A model generated the notes under the pieces. It saw only the letters and a list, made by a program, of their open reading frames with translations, searched no databases and had not been told where the DNA came from. Positions 36,569-45,033 of a stretch of 64,000 nucleotides of DNA are shown here, piece after piece. The stretch is from Psychrosphaera sp. B3R10. GTDB lineage: Bacteria > Pseudomonadota > Gammaproteobacteria > Enterobacterales > Alteromonadaceae. Where the stretch lies: positions 315,413 through 379,412 of the forward strand of contig NZ_JAHKQH010000045.1 of assembly GCF_018861025.1 (NCBI RefSeq), read 5' to 3'. The translations under genes and the position numbers were made by a program. Each line of letters opens with the position of its first letter. Position 1 is the stretch's first letter.

Positions 36569-37342
36569 CTATGGTTGCCAGTTTAAAATAGCGTCGTCTT
36601 CGACTTTTTCTAGTGGACGATAAACCAAAGAATTCTCTTTAAACGGTTTTGCACTATTTGCACAATACGCAGGTATCAGTGTCCAGCGCGGATCGGCCGA
36701 GCGATTTTGATTAGACTTATGCAATAAATTGCAGTGAAAAAACAGCGTGTCTCCAGGCTCTAGCTCCACTTTAATTAGCTCGTGGTGTTTTAATGCTTCA
36801 TCAACAAATACCATATCAGCGCCTTTTTGGTCACCTGTTTTTAGATGATTGATTCGGCCAATATGATGCGAGCCTTTAAGTACTTCTAAACAACCGTTTT
36901 CCACTGTCGCTTTGTTTATTGCAATCATGCAACTGACAAGGCGCGGGTATAAATGATAATTGTCATTAGCCCAGTAACCATAGTCTTGGTGCCACTCCCA
37001 CGCGCCTCCGACATAGGGTTCTTTCATCATGATTTTTGAAGTAGTGTGAAATACAGGTTCGCCTAATATTTTCTCCACAGAGTCGACCAAGCGGCGGCCT
37101 CTTGAAAACATGCTGTAAAAATCATCGCCAAGTTCTTGCCATAAACTCACTTTACTTACTGTGCCCGAGGCGTCTTTTTTGTCCCAGGCGTTGGCATATA
37201 AATTTTTGTCATTAAATGCGGTGTCCTGCAAACGGGCAATTTCTTCTTTATTGTAAAAACCACGAGCGATGACATAGCCATCACGGTGAAAATCGGTGAC
37301 TTGTTGGTCGGTTAAAATCAACTGTGCAGATGTTAATGACAT
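36569..37342 (-). CDS. Phytanoyl-CoA dioxygenase (PhyH)-family Fe(II)/2-oxoglutarate oxygenase
   Basis: A 257-residue protein. The iron facial triad is visible as WHQDYG (His-x-Asp) and the distal His in HCNLLHKSNQNRS, with the Arg of NRS placed to bind 2-oxoglutarate. YVGGAWEWHQDYGYW and EPGDTLFFHC are typical of bacterial PhyH-like enzymes, whose substrates are mostly unknown. ATG preceded by AGGATC. A perfect ATTGTTAACAAT palindrome 24 bases before the start matches the sites of the agar genes 7-12 kb away, so it probably belongs to that regulon. Divergent from an IclR gene. Confidence 0.88.
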   Translation of the reverse strand: MSLTSAQLILTDQQVTDFHRDGYVIARGFYNKEEIARLQDTAFNDKNLYANAWDKKDASGTVSKVSLWQELGDDFYSMFSRGRRLVDSVEKILGEPVFHTTSKIMMKEPYVGGAWEWHQDYGYWANDNYHLYPRLVSCMIAINKATVENGCLEVLKGSHHIGRINHLKTGDQKGADMVFVDEALKHHELIKVELEPGDTLFFHCNLLHKSNQNRSADPRWTLIPAYCANSAKPFKENSLVYRPLEKVEDDAILNWQP

Positions 37343-37365
37343 AATATGATCCTAGTAAAGTTTAA

Positions 37366-37377
37366 TTGTTAACAATA
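37366..37377. promoter_or_regulatory. Putative GntR operator, PhyH site
   Basis: Perfect 12-base palindrome ATTGTTAACAAT between the PhyH-like and IclR genes, nearer to PhyH. Same motif as the sites at 45018, 47413 and 49233. Confidence 0.75.
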
Positions 37378-37595
37378 CTGCCTTGGGTTTTCGATAAGTG
37401 CAAGTGTTATTTATATACAAAGTTGTTATTTTTATATGAATATTTATGTTGGGCATTAGGATTTAATGGTATGGTGCGACTTTATGTTGTGAGAAAATAC
37501 TGGGCATCAAATTAAAGGGTTAAATTTTATATTGGCTTTTAATATAAATTTCATCAGCTTAAGTTTATGCATTGAAGAGTAGACAAGGTAATTCC

Positions 37596-38366
37596 GTGAT
37601 AGAAAAAAATGAAAACAAATATGCAGTGCCTGCATTAGATAAGGCGCTTGATGTGCTTGAATTTTTGGCCTCGCAAATTACGCCCAAGTCACAAACTGAG
37701 ATTGCCCATCAGCTGGGGCGAAGTGCCAACGAAATCTATCGAGTTTTAATTGGCTTAGAACATCGTGGATATTTAACGCGTGATGAGTCATCTGGCAAGT
37801 ATTCCGTGTCGCTAAAACTTTATAATTTGTCGCGATCCATTTCACCAATAGACGAAATACGCCAGGTTGCTCTGCCTCATATGGAAGACCTAGCCGTTGA
37901 TATTGGTATGTCCTGCCATTTAAGTGTCCTATATCAAAGTCAGGTTATGGTTCTCGTCCATGCTCGGAGTCATTCGCCTGTCTCGTTGAATATTAGCGAG
38001 GGTGCTTTGTTTCATCCGGTTAAAAGCATTTCAGGGCAGGTATTATTGGCGAATAGCAATGAACAAGTGAAGGCCATGATTTTACAAAGAGACAATGACT
38101 TTGTTAATTCTTCGTCTAATGAAAAGGCAGAATTTGAAACTAAATTAGCGACTTTCAGCAAGCAAAAGCATTTTGTTGGTAATAGTACGATTACTCCGGG
38201 AGTATTTGAATTGGCCACTCTAATCGGCGAAGCTGAAGGGAAAATAATTGCGTCGTTAGCGGTTTCTTCACTCGAGCCTTTAGATTGTCATGCTGCGGAT
38301 TTTCAAAGTTTAAAAGCAAAACTAATGACGACAGCCGCAGCAATCACAAAACAACTAATGGGTTAA
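37596..38366 (+). CDS. IclR-family transcriptional regulator
   Basis: A 256-residue regulator (GTG 37596 with AAGG eight bases before; the frame is open to 37572). N-terminal winged helix (ALDKALDVLEFLASQ...KSQTEIAHQLGRSANEIYRVLIGLEHRGYL) followed by an IclR effector domain (MSCHLSVLYQSQVMVLVHA, HPVKSISGQVLLA). IclR regulators in gammaproteobacteria often control sugar-acid or aromatic pathways. It is divergent from the PhyH-like gene and followed by an AraC gene; the effector is unknown. Confidence 0.9.
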   Translation: MIEKNENKYAVPALDKALDVLEFLASQITPKSQTEIAHQLGRSANEIYRVLIGLEHRGYLTRDESSGKYSVSLKLYNLSRSISPIDEIRQVALPHMEDLAVDIGMSCHLSVLYQSQVMVLVHARSHSPVSLNISEGALFHPVKSISGQVLLANSNEQVKAMILQRDNDFVNSSSNEKAEFETKLATFSKQKHFVGNSTITPGVFELATLIGEAEGKIIASLAVSSLEPLDCHAADFQSLKAKLMTTAAAITKQLMG

Positions 38367-38445
38367 TGGCAATTTGCTGAAGACTGCTCTAAGGTAGCCA
38401 GCATAAGTGCGCATAAACTAAAATAATAAAAAAGAACTTTAAATT

Positions 38446-39198
38446 ATGTCAACGATTGAACGACTTAATAATGACCCATTTCTACAGGAAGCAAATATAA
38501 CCCAGTTGCTTGAGATGTTTGACTTATTGCCAAATACCTTGTTTTGGGTAAAGAATTTTGAAGGCCAAGTTAAATACGGTAATTTGCGTTTTATCGAACA
38601 CGTGGGAGCAAAGTCACTCGCTCAAATAATAGATAAGACAGACTATGATTTTGCGCCTAGGCATCTGGCGAAACAATTTGTCACTGATGATAAAAAAATT
38701 GTTCTTGGTGACGTGGTGACAAATAGATTAGAACTGAATATGGATGTAAGAGGCAATATTGCTTGGTATTCCACCTCCAAGCGTCCTTTGTATAATAAGC
38801 AACACGTTATCATTGGTTCATATGGTATTACTCGAATATTGCACGATAAGGTTGAGCCCTATCCTGAGTTACACTCAATACGTAAGCCTTTAGAATTTAT
38901 TAAAGAAAATTTCGCGCGGGACATTTGTATACAAGAGTTAGCAGATACTGCACATATATCTATTAGTGCGTTGGAACGTCGTTTTAAAAAGTTTTTACAG
39001 AAAACCCCAAAACAATTTATCACCCAGATCCGACTCGAATATGCCCGCAAACAGTTAATAGAAACTGTAACGCCTATCGCCGACGTTGGGTTTAATTCAG
39101 GTTTTAGCGATCATAGCTATTTCAGTAAACAATATAAATTGCTCTTCGATGAATTACCGTCGGTAACTCGCAAGCATAGAGATGCAAACGAAATTTAA
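38446..39198 (+). CDS. PAS-AraC transcriptional regulator
   Basis: A 250-residue protein. Residues 20-130 form a PAS-like domain (LPNTLFWVKNFEGQVKYGNLRFIEHVG...IIGSYGITR). Residues 145-245 are a two-HTH AraC domain (DICIQELADTAHISISALERRFKKFLQKTPKQFI, then DVGFNSGFSDHSYFSKQYK). The same overall design occurs in sugar-locus regulators of marine bacteria. Located after the IclR gene and before the ThuA-like lipoprotein gene. Ligand unknown. Confidence 0.9.
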   Translation: MSTIERLNNDPFLQEANITQLLEMFDLLPNTLFWVKNFEGQVKYGNLRFIEHVGAKSLAQIIDKTDYDFAPRHLAKQFVTDDKKIVLGDVVTNRLELNMDVRGNIAWYSTSKRPLYNKQHVIIGSYGITRILHDKVEPYPELHSIRKPLEFIKENFARDICIQELADTAHISISALERRFKKFLQKTPKQFITQIRLEYARKQLIETVTPIADVGFNSGFSDHSYFSKQYKLLFDELPSVTRKHRDANEI

Positions 39199-39202
39199 CC
39201 AC

Positions 39203-39225
39203 AAACGCTCTGTGCGTTTATTTTA
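39203..39225 (+). terminator. Terminator after the AraC gene
   Basis: AAACGC / GCGTTT arms with a TCTGT loop followed by ATTTTAATT, five bases after the stop codon. Confidence 0.6.
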
Positions 39226-39339
39226 ATTGCGAATTTTATTATCTCTATGTTGTTTTTAGACCTACCTATTGAAATGTTTATTGTTTGCGCGTTGACTGTC
39301 TTTATTATTAAATCAACACAGATTTTGACAGGGTAGATA

Positions 39340-40293
39340 ATGAAAAATATGCGTTTATTGGTTAAGCCGTTAGTAACTCGTTTATTAAAGGGTAATTTAT
39401 TAAGTTTACTCGCTTTAGTTACGGTTGTTTTTGGCGTAGTTGCCTGCTCAGAAAAAACGACTCAATTAGAGACAACGAAGACCAAAGTGGTTGAAAACCA
39501 TCTTCACGACAATACGCCACCTAAAGTAAGTAAATGGACCAAAAGTCCTACTGTTTTGGTTTTTTCTAAAACCAATGAGTGGCGTCATAACGAGGGTATC
39601 GCTGCTGCGGATCTGCATTTTGTCAGGCTTGCTCAAAAGTTTAACTACGGTATTTTCACAACGACAAATGGCGCTATATTTAACGACCTAGACTTAAAAA
39701 AGTTCGACGTTGTTGTTTTTAACAATGCGACAGGCGATGTTTTGTCAAAAGAACAAGAGCAATCATTTGAACGTTGGTTAACTAATGGGGGCGCATGGAT
39801 TGGTTTGCATGGTTCGGGTGACCACTCCCAGAAAGATTGGCAGTGGTATCAATCGACGTTAATTGGCCCTAAATTTATTGGTCACCCAAACAACCCTCAT
39901 TTACAGGAAGCTAAAGTCGTTAATTTGGCAGCCGAACACCCAGTAATGAAAGGTATTCCGGCCTCATGGATGGCTTTTGATGAATGGTATTCATTCGACG
40001 GTGTTCCACAAAGTTATGGTTTGACGCCACTTGCGGGCGTAGATGAGTCTACGTATGTTGCGGTTCTCAATATTGATGAATTTCCAGCCAAAGGTGACCT
40101 GCGGATGGGGAGTAAACCAGAACAGCATCCTATTATTTGGAGCAAGTGTATAGGTAAGGGCAGAGCGGTTTATTCGGCACTTGGCCATCACGATCGAGTC
40201 TATGATGACAAGATTTACAGCCAACTATTAGACAACGCATTTACTTGGGTTACCCAAATTAATGGTGCAAACAGCCTTGGATGCGAAAAATAA
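39340..40293 (+). CDS. ThuA-like domain lipoprotein
   Basis: A 317-residue protein with a long signal peptide and a VVAC lipobox around residue 37. The mature part is a ThuA (trehalose utilisation) domain, a class I glutamine amidotransferase-like fold: VLVFSKTNEWRHNEGI, DVVVFNNATGDVLSKEQEQSFERWLTNGGAWIGLHG and YSALGHHDRVY. ThuA-like proteins are common in carbohydrate loci of marine bacteria; related proteins act in sugar oxidation or as hydrolases, but the reaction is unsettled. ATG preceded by AGGGTAGATA. Confidence 0.87.
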   Translation: MKNMRLLVKPLVTRLLKGNLLSLLALVTVVFGVVACSEKTTQLETTKTKVVENHLHDNTPPKVSKWTKSPTVLVFSKTNEWRHNEGIAAADLHFVRLAQKFNYGIFTTTNGAIFNDLDLKKFDVVVFNNATGDVLSKEQEQSFERWLTNGGAWIGLHGSGDHSQKDWQWYQSTLIGPKFIGHPNNPHLQEAKVVNLAAEHPVMKGIPASWMAFDEWYSFDGVPQSYGLTPLAGVDESTYVAVLNIDEFPAKGDLRMGSKPEQHPIIWSKCIGKGRAVYSALGHHDRVYDDKIYSQLLDNAFTWVTQINGANSLGCEK

Positions 40294-40510
40294 GTCGAAG
40301 ATAAATTGCCAAGATTGTTTGTAATTCGAACAATTAGTGCAAAGTTGTTGATAAAGAGCTCTAATGTTGCTATATTTTATTTTAATTCCGGTTTATTTTT
40401 TATTTATATTTTTCAGTGACTTATGAAAATTATGACAAAAAAATCAGTCGTTCAACAACCAGACGTTAAATACATAGGTTTTATTATTCGTGTCTTTGGC
40501 GTTTGGCAGT

Positions 40511-40536
40511 TATAATGTAATCGCAAAACATTGCGA
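40511..40536 (+). promoter_or_regulatory. Probable csp promoter -10 and 5' UTR hairpin
   Basis: TATAAT at 40511-40516 with an upstream TGG, but no good -35. TCGCAA-AACA-TTGCGA (40521-40536) forms a small perfect hairpin within the likely 5' UTR, 31 bases before the csp ATG. Confidence 0.5.
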
Positions 40537-40567
40537 AAATTAAGACAATCAAACTAAAGAGAAGAAT

Positions 40568-40774
40568 ATGAGTAAAGGTACAGTTAAGTGGTTCAATGCA
40601 GATAAAGGTTTCGGATTTATTACACCAGAAGACGGTAGTAAAGATCTTTTTGTTCATCATTCAGAAATCCAAAGTGGTGGCGGTTACGCAACACTAAATG
40701 ACGGACAAGCGGTTGAATTTGAAGTTGGCCAAGGTCAAAAAGGCCCTTGTGCTAATAAAGTTGTTCCTCTTTAG
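40568..40774 (+). CDS. CspA-family cold-shock/RNA chaperone protein
   Basis: A 68-residue protein, full length for the family, with the RNP1 motif KGFGFI and RNP2-like LFVHHSEI. It binds single-stranded RNA/DNA and melts secondary structures. Preceded by AGAGAAGAAT as ribosome binding region and followed by a strong terminator, so it is a single-gene unit. Whether it is cold-induced cannot be told. Confidence 0.96.
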   Translation: MSKGTVKWFNADKGFGFITPEDGSKDLFVHHSEIQSGGGYATLNDGQAVEFEVGQGQKGPCANKVVPL

Positions 40775-40834
40775 TCGTAGTACATAAGCAGAGCATAGGC
40801 GTCAAATATAAAATAATGATGACGCAATGAATAT

Positions 40835-40861
40835 AAGGAGGCCTAATAGCCTCCTTTTTTA
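40835..40861 (+). terminator. Rho-independent terminator of csp
   Basis: AAGGAGGC / GCCTCCTT stem with a CTAATA loop and TTTTTT tail, 61 bases after the csp stop codon. Confidence 0.92.
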
Positions 40862-41103
40862 TTGTCTTAAATTGTTATTTTAAAAACTGCAGTTTTCAAA
40901 ACAAACAAGTCAGATAGGCACTTTTTAATCAGCGTTCATTAATTTTGTTATACTGACCTTTAGTTCAAACAAAGGATCAAACGAACTTCACACGACATTC
41001 AAAAGATGGTGTCTTTAATTTAATTCTGTATTCATATGTCTAAAACACGCAGGGGTATCTTTACCTACGGGCTGTATATTTTTAGATGGGCGTTAATTTT
41101 AGG

Positions 41104-41523
41104 CTAGCGTTGTGTCCCAGAGGGTGGACGACTATCTTGCATTAAAATATCGAGTTTTTGTTGGGCCTGTATAGGTTTGTCCAAGTCTGTTATTTCAATC
41201 ATCTCGCATTCATCTCTGATCATTTCAGCAATTAGACTAGGATAATGGCGACAATCTTCCGGTCTATTCTGATAAATACTGCAGGTATACTTTGTTTGAG
41301 TTGGCGGTTGCGCTTTTAAGTCGGCATTACTTTCGACTTCAAGGAATGGGCATCGGGTGAGTTTTTGGCCTGAAATGGGATCGAACCAAATATCGTCGTT
41401 TTTCACAAATTCAAAAATTTCGGGATTAAATATCTCCCACAAATCGATTTCGTCCTGAGTGGCCGATAACGCACCATCACCGTATTTGATACAACATTTA
41501 CCACACTGGTTACAATCTTTCAT
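41104..41523 (-). CDS. YkgJ-family cysteine-cluster protein
   Basis: A 139-residue protein beginning MKDCNQCGKCCIKYGDG, with CxxCGxCC as in the YkgJ/zinc- or iron-cluster family, and further Cys in RCPFLE, YTCSIYQNRPEDCRHYP. These residues probably bind a metal or Fe-S cluster. Function in the cell is unknown. It is transcribed alone as far as seen. Confidence 0.88.
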   Translation of the reverse strand: MKDCNQCGKCCIKYGDGALSATQDEIDLWEIFNPEIFEFVKNDDIWFDPISGQKLTRCPFLEVESNADLKAQPPTQTKYTCSIYQNRPEDCRHYPSLIAEMIRDECEMIEITDLDKPIQAQQKLDILMQDSRPPSGTQR

Positions 41524-41655
41524 AGTAGGCCATGAAGTTGGGCTATTAAGCGAAGTGTAACACCTCTTACCGGCTCCGTAAGATTATTTAATATGTTGGT
41601 GCTTTATTTTAGAAATGGTGGGCGAGGGTTCGTCAGGTGGCTTAGAAGACAAGGG

Positions 41656-41684
41656 CTCGTCCACACTGCGAGGTAGTGAACGAG
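41656..41684. terminator. Imperfect hairpin after GH86
   Basis: CTCGT ... ACGAG and CACT ... AGTG arms with small bulges, lying 20-48 bases beyond the GH86 stop codon. The T run is on the plus-strand side, so its role for GH86 is uncertain. Confidence 0.4.
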
Positions 41685-41703
41685 TTTTGTTTGTATTAAA
41701 AAG

Positions 41704-44088
41704 TTAATTACTGCGTGGCAGTGCCTTAGTGGTCGTAAATACCATCAACGTTGTGGAAGCCATTCTGCCACCATCATCGGTAAAATTGACACTTATCTCA
41801 TTGTTTTTTGAGAGTAAATTATATGGTACGGGTACTTCAATTACACCGTAAAAGTTATCTCGACCACTTAGGTTACGCCCATTTTTTTGGTCGTATCCTC
41901 TAAAGTCGTTTGGTACTGTAACAGTTGTGCCATTAATGGTTACCACGGGTGATAACGACTTGCCGTGATCTCGAGCAAGCCCAATTCGTAATATCGCTTC
42001 GCCTTGTTCACCTAAAACGACATCGTTAATGGTTGACGTAATAGGCGTATTTTTCTCGATTTCAACGGTGACCTTATCTCCGTAATATTTGGCTTCATTA
42101 TTACATTCTGTTTGAGCGATAACGTCTGACCATGTTGTCTTTATTATCATGGTCGCTTCGCTGCCAAGAACCACACTTTGCGGAAGTTCATTTAATGTAG
42201 TGGTTTCTAAAACAGAGGCTACATCGGCAGCATCGGTTGTTTTTAAATGTTTAATTTCAACAGCTGTAACATTGTTTGACGCTAAACCAAATGTGTTTAG
42301 ATCAATTTCAACATCGTCAAACTCAAGACTATTTAAGATCACATAACTGGTATTGTCGTCAACATAACTATCGACGAGAACGTCTGGGTCGCTTGAGTGA
42401 GTGTCTATCCGAGTCCCTTTAACATCTGACCAAAGTTGATAAAACATAACAAGATCGGAATATACCCATTCGTCGCCGGCCCCTGCGCCTTCACGTTCAA
42501 ACTTTTGAACCATTAATCGCGGACCGTATGGAACTGTTGTTCGTCCCCATTCTGCTTTTACCACATTAAATGGGATGGTTTTAAGGATGAGGTTTGGACG
42601 TTCCAAAAATGCCATTAACATGGAATTGATAGCGCGTAATTGCAAGGTATTACGGTGAGGACTCCAACCTTGGTTAAACATGCTGTGAATAGCCGCACCA
42701 TATTCTGAAACGATAAATGGCTTTACTTCGCCTAGTGTCATTTGAGTATATTGTTCCATCAAATCGAATGTCGCTTCTAAGTTGCTGCCTTTGCGATATT
42801 TTTCACGATTTTGATGGGCTGGGAAGTCATATAAATGGATGGAATAAAAATCCATATTGTCGCCTGCAATATCGATAAACTGCTTGTCTCTTTGTTCCCA
42901 GCGCGAAAAATTGTCTTTATCAAAATCAGGGAACGCGACGGTGTAGCCACCGATAAGAACATCACTGTTGGTTTTTCTAATTTCATTGGCAACCGTATTA
43001 TGAAATTTAAAAATGTCGGCTGGTGGTACTAGATCTGAGCCTGAACGCACTGTGGTAAGGTCATATAAAGGTTCGTTCATAACCTCGACAAATTTGGGTT
43101 TAATTTGGCCGAAACGCGCATCGTTAGGATTTTGATCAAAATACTTAGCTAGAAACTGCCCCATATAATGACCTGTTGCCGTGCCGAGGGGTTCGTCCGC
43201 AGAGTCAGTTTGTGAAAATGCCCAACCTTGTCCAGTCAATGTTCCTTCTGGCCAGTATGGATGTTGTTGCGCACCAATTATCATATCTGTTGCACGGTGT
43301 TCATGAGCTCGTATGTTTTTGGACTTTTGTGTTGATGAGTTTGAATAACTCCATTTTGTATCGTTACCAAATGTGCTTGCCTGCGCTTCGTCAACAAAAC
43401 CCGGACGGGATGCATCTTCTTTTAGGCGGCTTAATTGCCACCCAATCGCGCCGGTATTACGACCTAAATAAACGTCATATCCTTCCAAAAAGTTTGTCAT
43501 TACATCAGCATCAGCGTTCGGTGCATTGCGGCTATGAACATCGCCGCCATTCCAGTCATTTTCAGTAACGTCAGCATGAATAGTAATGAATTTTTTACGA
43601 TCAAATGTGTCAATGCCACCTACAACATGCTTTGTATCAAAGTTAATGTCGACTTGTACATTACTGGCTGGTGCGGCTTTTGTTGTAACTTGGAAGGTTG
43701 CAGAGACACCGCCAATTGTTAATGTGGCGCTTGACGTTGTTGCAAATAACTCTGAGCTTGTTAATTGAATGTTTACGGATTGACCATTAGAAATTTCACC
43801 CGCGGTGGAAGTTAATGCCCCACCACTGATAGCATATTCACCGCCTGTTATAGAAATAGCTGCCGACGCTGTTAATCCGGTGACCGTTACTACACTACTT
43901 GATACGGTTGTTGCCGGTTCTGCGGCAACAACCGCTGGGAATACAAATGCATCAGGTGTTGTGTCAACTTGCGCTATCGGGTCAGGGTCTGGTGTCGATT
44001 CCGAACTCGAACCGCAACCTGATAATATCGAGCAAGTAAAGATTAATGGCAAAAGACAATGCCATATTTCTTTATTTAAATTATTCAT
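41704..44088 (-). CDS. GH86 beta-agarase/porphyranase, lipoprotein
   Basis: A 794-residue protein. Lipobox LSGC near residue 25. Residues about 45-140 form an Ig-like module (VVTVTGLTASAAISITGGEYAI...ATLTIGGVSATFQVTT). The GH86 TIM barrel follows, with acid/base Glu339 in EVMNEPLYD and nucleophile Glu462 in IVSEYGAA, then C-terminal beta-sandwiches. GH86 enzymes cut agarose or porphyran internally; which one cannot be settled here. It is probably outer-membrane anchored. A GntR-type operator lies 65 bases before the ATG. The GntR gene lies upstream in the same direction, but a terminator separates the two. Confidence 0.9.
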   Translation of the reverse strand: MNNLNKEIWHCLLPLIFTCSILSGCGSSSESTPDPDPIAQVDTTPDAFVFPAVVAAEPATTVSSSVVTVTGLTASAAISITGGEYAISGGALTSTAGEISNGQSVNIQLTSSELFATTSSATLTIGGVSATFQVTTKAAPASNVQVDINFDTKHVVGGIDTFDRKKFITIHADVTENDWNGGDVHSRNAPNADADVMTNFLEGYDVYLGRNTGAIGWQLSRLKEDASRPGFVDEAQASTFGNDTKWSYSNSSTQKSKNIRAHEHRATDMIIGAQQHPYWPEGTLTGQGWAFSQTDSADEPLGTATGHYMGQFLAKYFDQNPNDARFGQIKPKFVEVMNEPLYDLTTVRSGSDLVPPADIFKFHNTVANEIRKTNSDVLIGGYTVAFPDFDKDNFSRWEQRDKQFIDIAGDNMDFYSIHLYDFPAHQNREKYRKGSNLEATFDLMEQYTQMTLGEVKPFIVSEYGAAIHSMFNQGWSPHRNTLQLRAINSMLMAFLERPNLILKTIPFNVVKAEWGRTTVPYGPRLMVQKFEREGAGAGDEWVYSDLVMFYQLWSDVKGTRIDTHSSDPDVLVDSYVDDNTSYVILNSLEFDDVEIDLNTFGLASNNVTAVEIKHLKTTDAADVASVLETTTLNELPQSVVLGSEATMIIKTTWSDVIAQTECNNEAKYYGDKVTVEIEKNTPITSTINDVVLGEQGEAILRIGLARDHGKSLSPVVTINGTTVTVPNDFRGYDQKNGRNLSGRDNFYGVIEVPVPYNLLSKNNEISVNFTDDGGRMASTTLMVFTTTKALPRSN

Positions 44089-44152
44089 TTTACTGCCTTA
44101 TTTATACTTCTCTAGGATCTAATTTGCAGATTCAACAATTTGTATAATGTTG

Positions 44153-44166
44153 ATTGTTTACAAAAT
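44153..44166. promoter_or_regulatory. Putative GntR operator, GH86 site
   Basis: ATTGTTTACAAAAT, identical over 14 bases to the site at 44904 upstream of the GntR gene. It lies 65 bases before the GH86 start. Confidence 0.78.
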
Positions 44167-44177
44167 ACAACCGAGTA

Positions 44178-44209
44178 TAAAAAAACCTTAATGAGATAAG
44201 GTTTTTTTA
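44178..44209 (-). terminator. Rho-independent terminator of the GntR gene
   Basis: AAAAAACCTTA / TAAGGTTTTTT with an ATGAGA loop. On the minus strand it ends in TTTTTTTATAC. It begins 9 bases beyond the GntR stop codon. Confidence 0.88.
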
Positions 44210-44217
44210 GCTAAAAA

Positions 44218-44832
44218 TTATTTTATATTAGCTTTAATCGCTTTTGTTGCCGCGCTGATATCACCGTCTTTCAACGCATCCAAGATAACGCGGTGCTCAT
44301 TTACGCACTCTTCACCGGTGGTAATACGTTTGTAGTTTAGGCGCATACGCATTACGTATGGATACCAGATGTTAACGAGTTCGTCGCCACCGGCTTTATG
44401 TATTAAGTAGTTGTGGAATGAAATATCAATTTTTGTGACTTCAGTGTAATCATTGCGCTCAAAGGCTTCTTGCAATTCATCTAATATGGATTCTAGATCA
44501 GCAACGTCATTTGCAGTTAACTTATCTTTCAGTTGCTCAATGGCAAAAACTTCGATTTCTCGACGCAATTTAATCATTAGCTTCTGTAGTTTTGGATCAA
44601 GTATGCTATTGACCGAAGCGCCGCAGTTATTTTTAGATATGAGCAAGCCTTCTTTTGTAAGCTGCAATATCACGTCACGAATGGGTCCGCGTGATAATCC
44701 AAAACGTTCGGCCAATTCTTTTTCGTTCAATTTAGTATTGGGAGCCAAATCACCTGCGATGATGTCTGAACGAATTTGTTCAGCAATCTGATCTTTCACA
44801 GATAAAATTTTTGGCGCTCTTACTCCAGCCAT
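44218..44832 (-). CDS. GntR-family (FCD/FadR type) regulator of the agar locus
   Basis: A 204-residue regulator. N-terminal winged helix (VKDQIAEQIRSDIIAGDLAPNTKLNEKELAERFGLSRGPIRDVILQLTKEGLL) followed by an all-helical FCD effector domain. Members commonly respond to sugar acids such as KDG or galactonate. ATG preceded by AAGGGG. It sits between GH86 and GH50, and six palindromic sites of one sequence type surround the agar genes, two of them upstream of this gene, so autoregulation and control of the locus are predicted. Confidence 0.92.
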   Translation of the reverse strand: MAGVRAPKILSVKDQIAEQIRSDIIAGDLAPNTKLNEKELAERFGLSRGPIRDVILQLTKEGLLISKNNCGASVNSILDPKLQKLMIKLRREIEVFAIEQLKDKLTANDVADLESILDELQEAFERNDYTEVTKIDISFHNYLIHKAGGDELVNIWYPYVMRMRLNYKRITTGEECVNEHRVILDALKDGDISAATKAIKANIK

Positions 44833-44903
44833 ATTAACCCCTTAATTCAAATAGTTCCGACATTGTAGAGTTTTCATCCACAAATAACAATTGTCGCTAT
44901 TTT

Positions 44904-44917
44904 ATTGTTTACAAAAT
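44904..44917. promoter_or_regulatory. Putative GntR operator, autoregulatory site 1
   Basis: ATTGTTTACAAAAT inside the wider palindrome TTATTGTTTACAAAATAA, 72 bases upstream of the GntR start. Confidence 0.78.
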
Positions 44918-44952
44918 AATGACGTATATTAACTTTTATCGCCTTATATTAA

Positions 44953-44998
44953 GGCATTAATTATAATTAGATTAAGTATTTTTTATATAATTAATGCC
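44953..44998. terminator. Long AT-rich inverted repeat after GH50
   Basis: GGCATTAATTATA (44953-44965) and TATAATTAATGCC (44986-44998), 13-base perfect arms with a 20-base loop, beyond the GH50 stop codon and upstream of GntR. It has no T run; it could end or stabilise the GH50 transcript. Confidence 0.45.
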
Positions 44999-45017
44999 AT
45001 TTCTGATATTTACGACG

Positions 45018-45033
45018 TTATTGTTAACAATAA
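45018..45033. promoter_or_regulatory. Putative GntR operator, autoregulatory site 2
   Basis: Perfect 16-base palindrome TTATTGTTAACAATAA, directly touching the GH50 stop codon and 186 bases upstream of the GntR start. It is the most symmetrical copy of the motif in the window. Confidence 0.78.

Noticed and set aside
40294-40567. Cold-shock thermosensor like the long cspA 5' UTR
   Set aside because: The likely -10 leaves only about 45 bases of 5' UTR, far shorter than in E. coli cspA, and only one small hairpin is visible.
43805-44122. 105-residue plus-strand frame opposite the GH86 N-terminus
   Set aside because: Mirrors the repetitive Ala/Thr/Val-rich Ig-like module of GH86 and has no homology I recognise.
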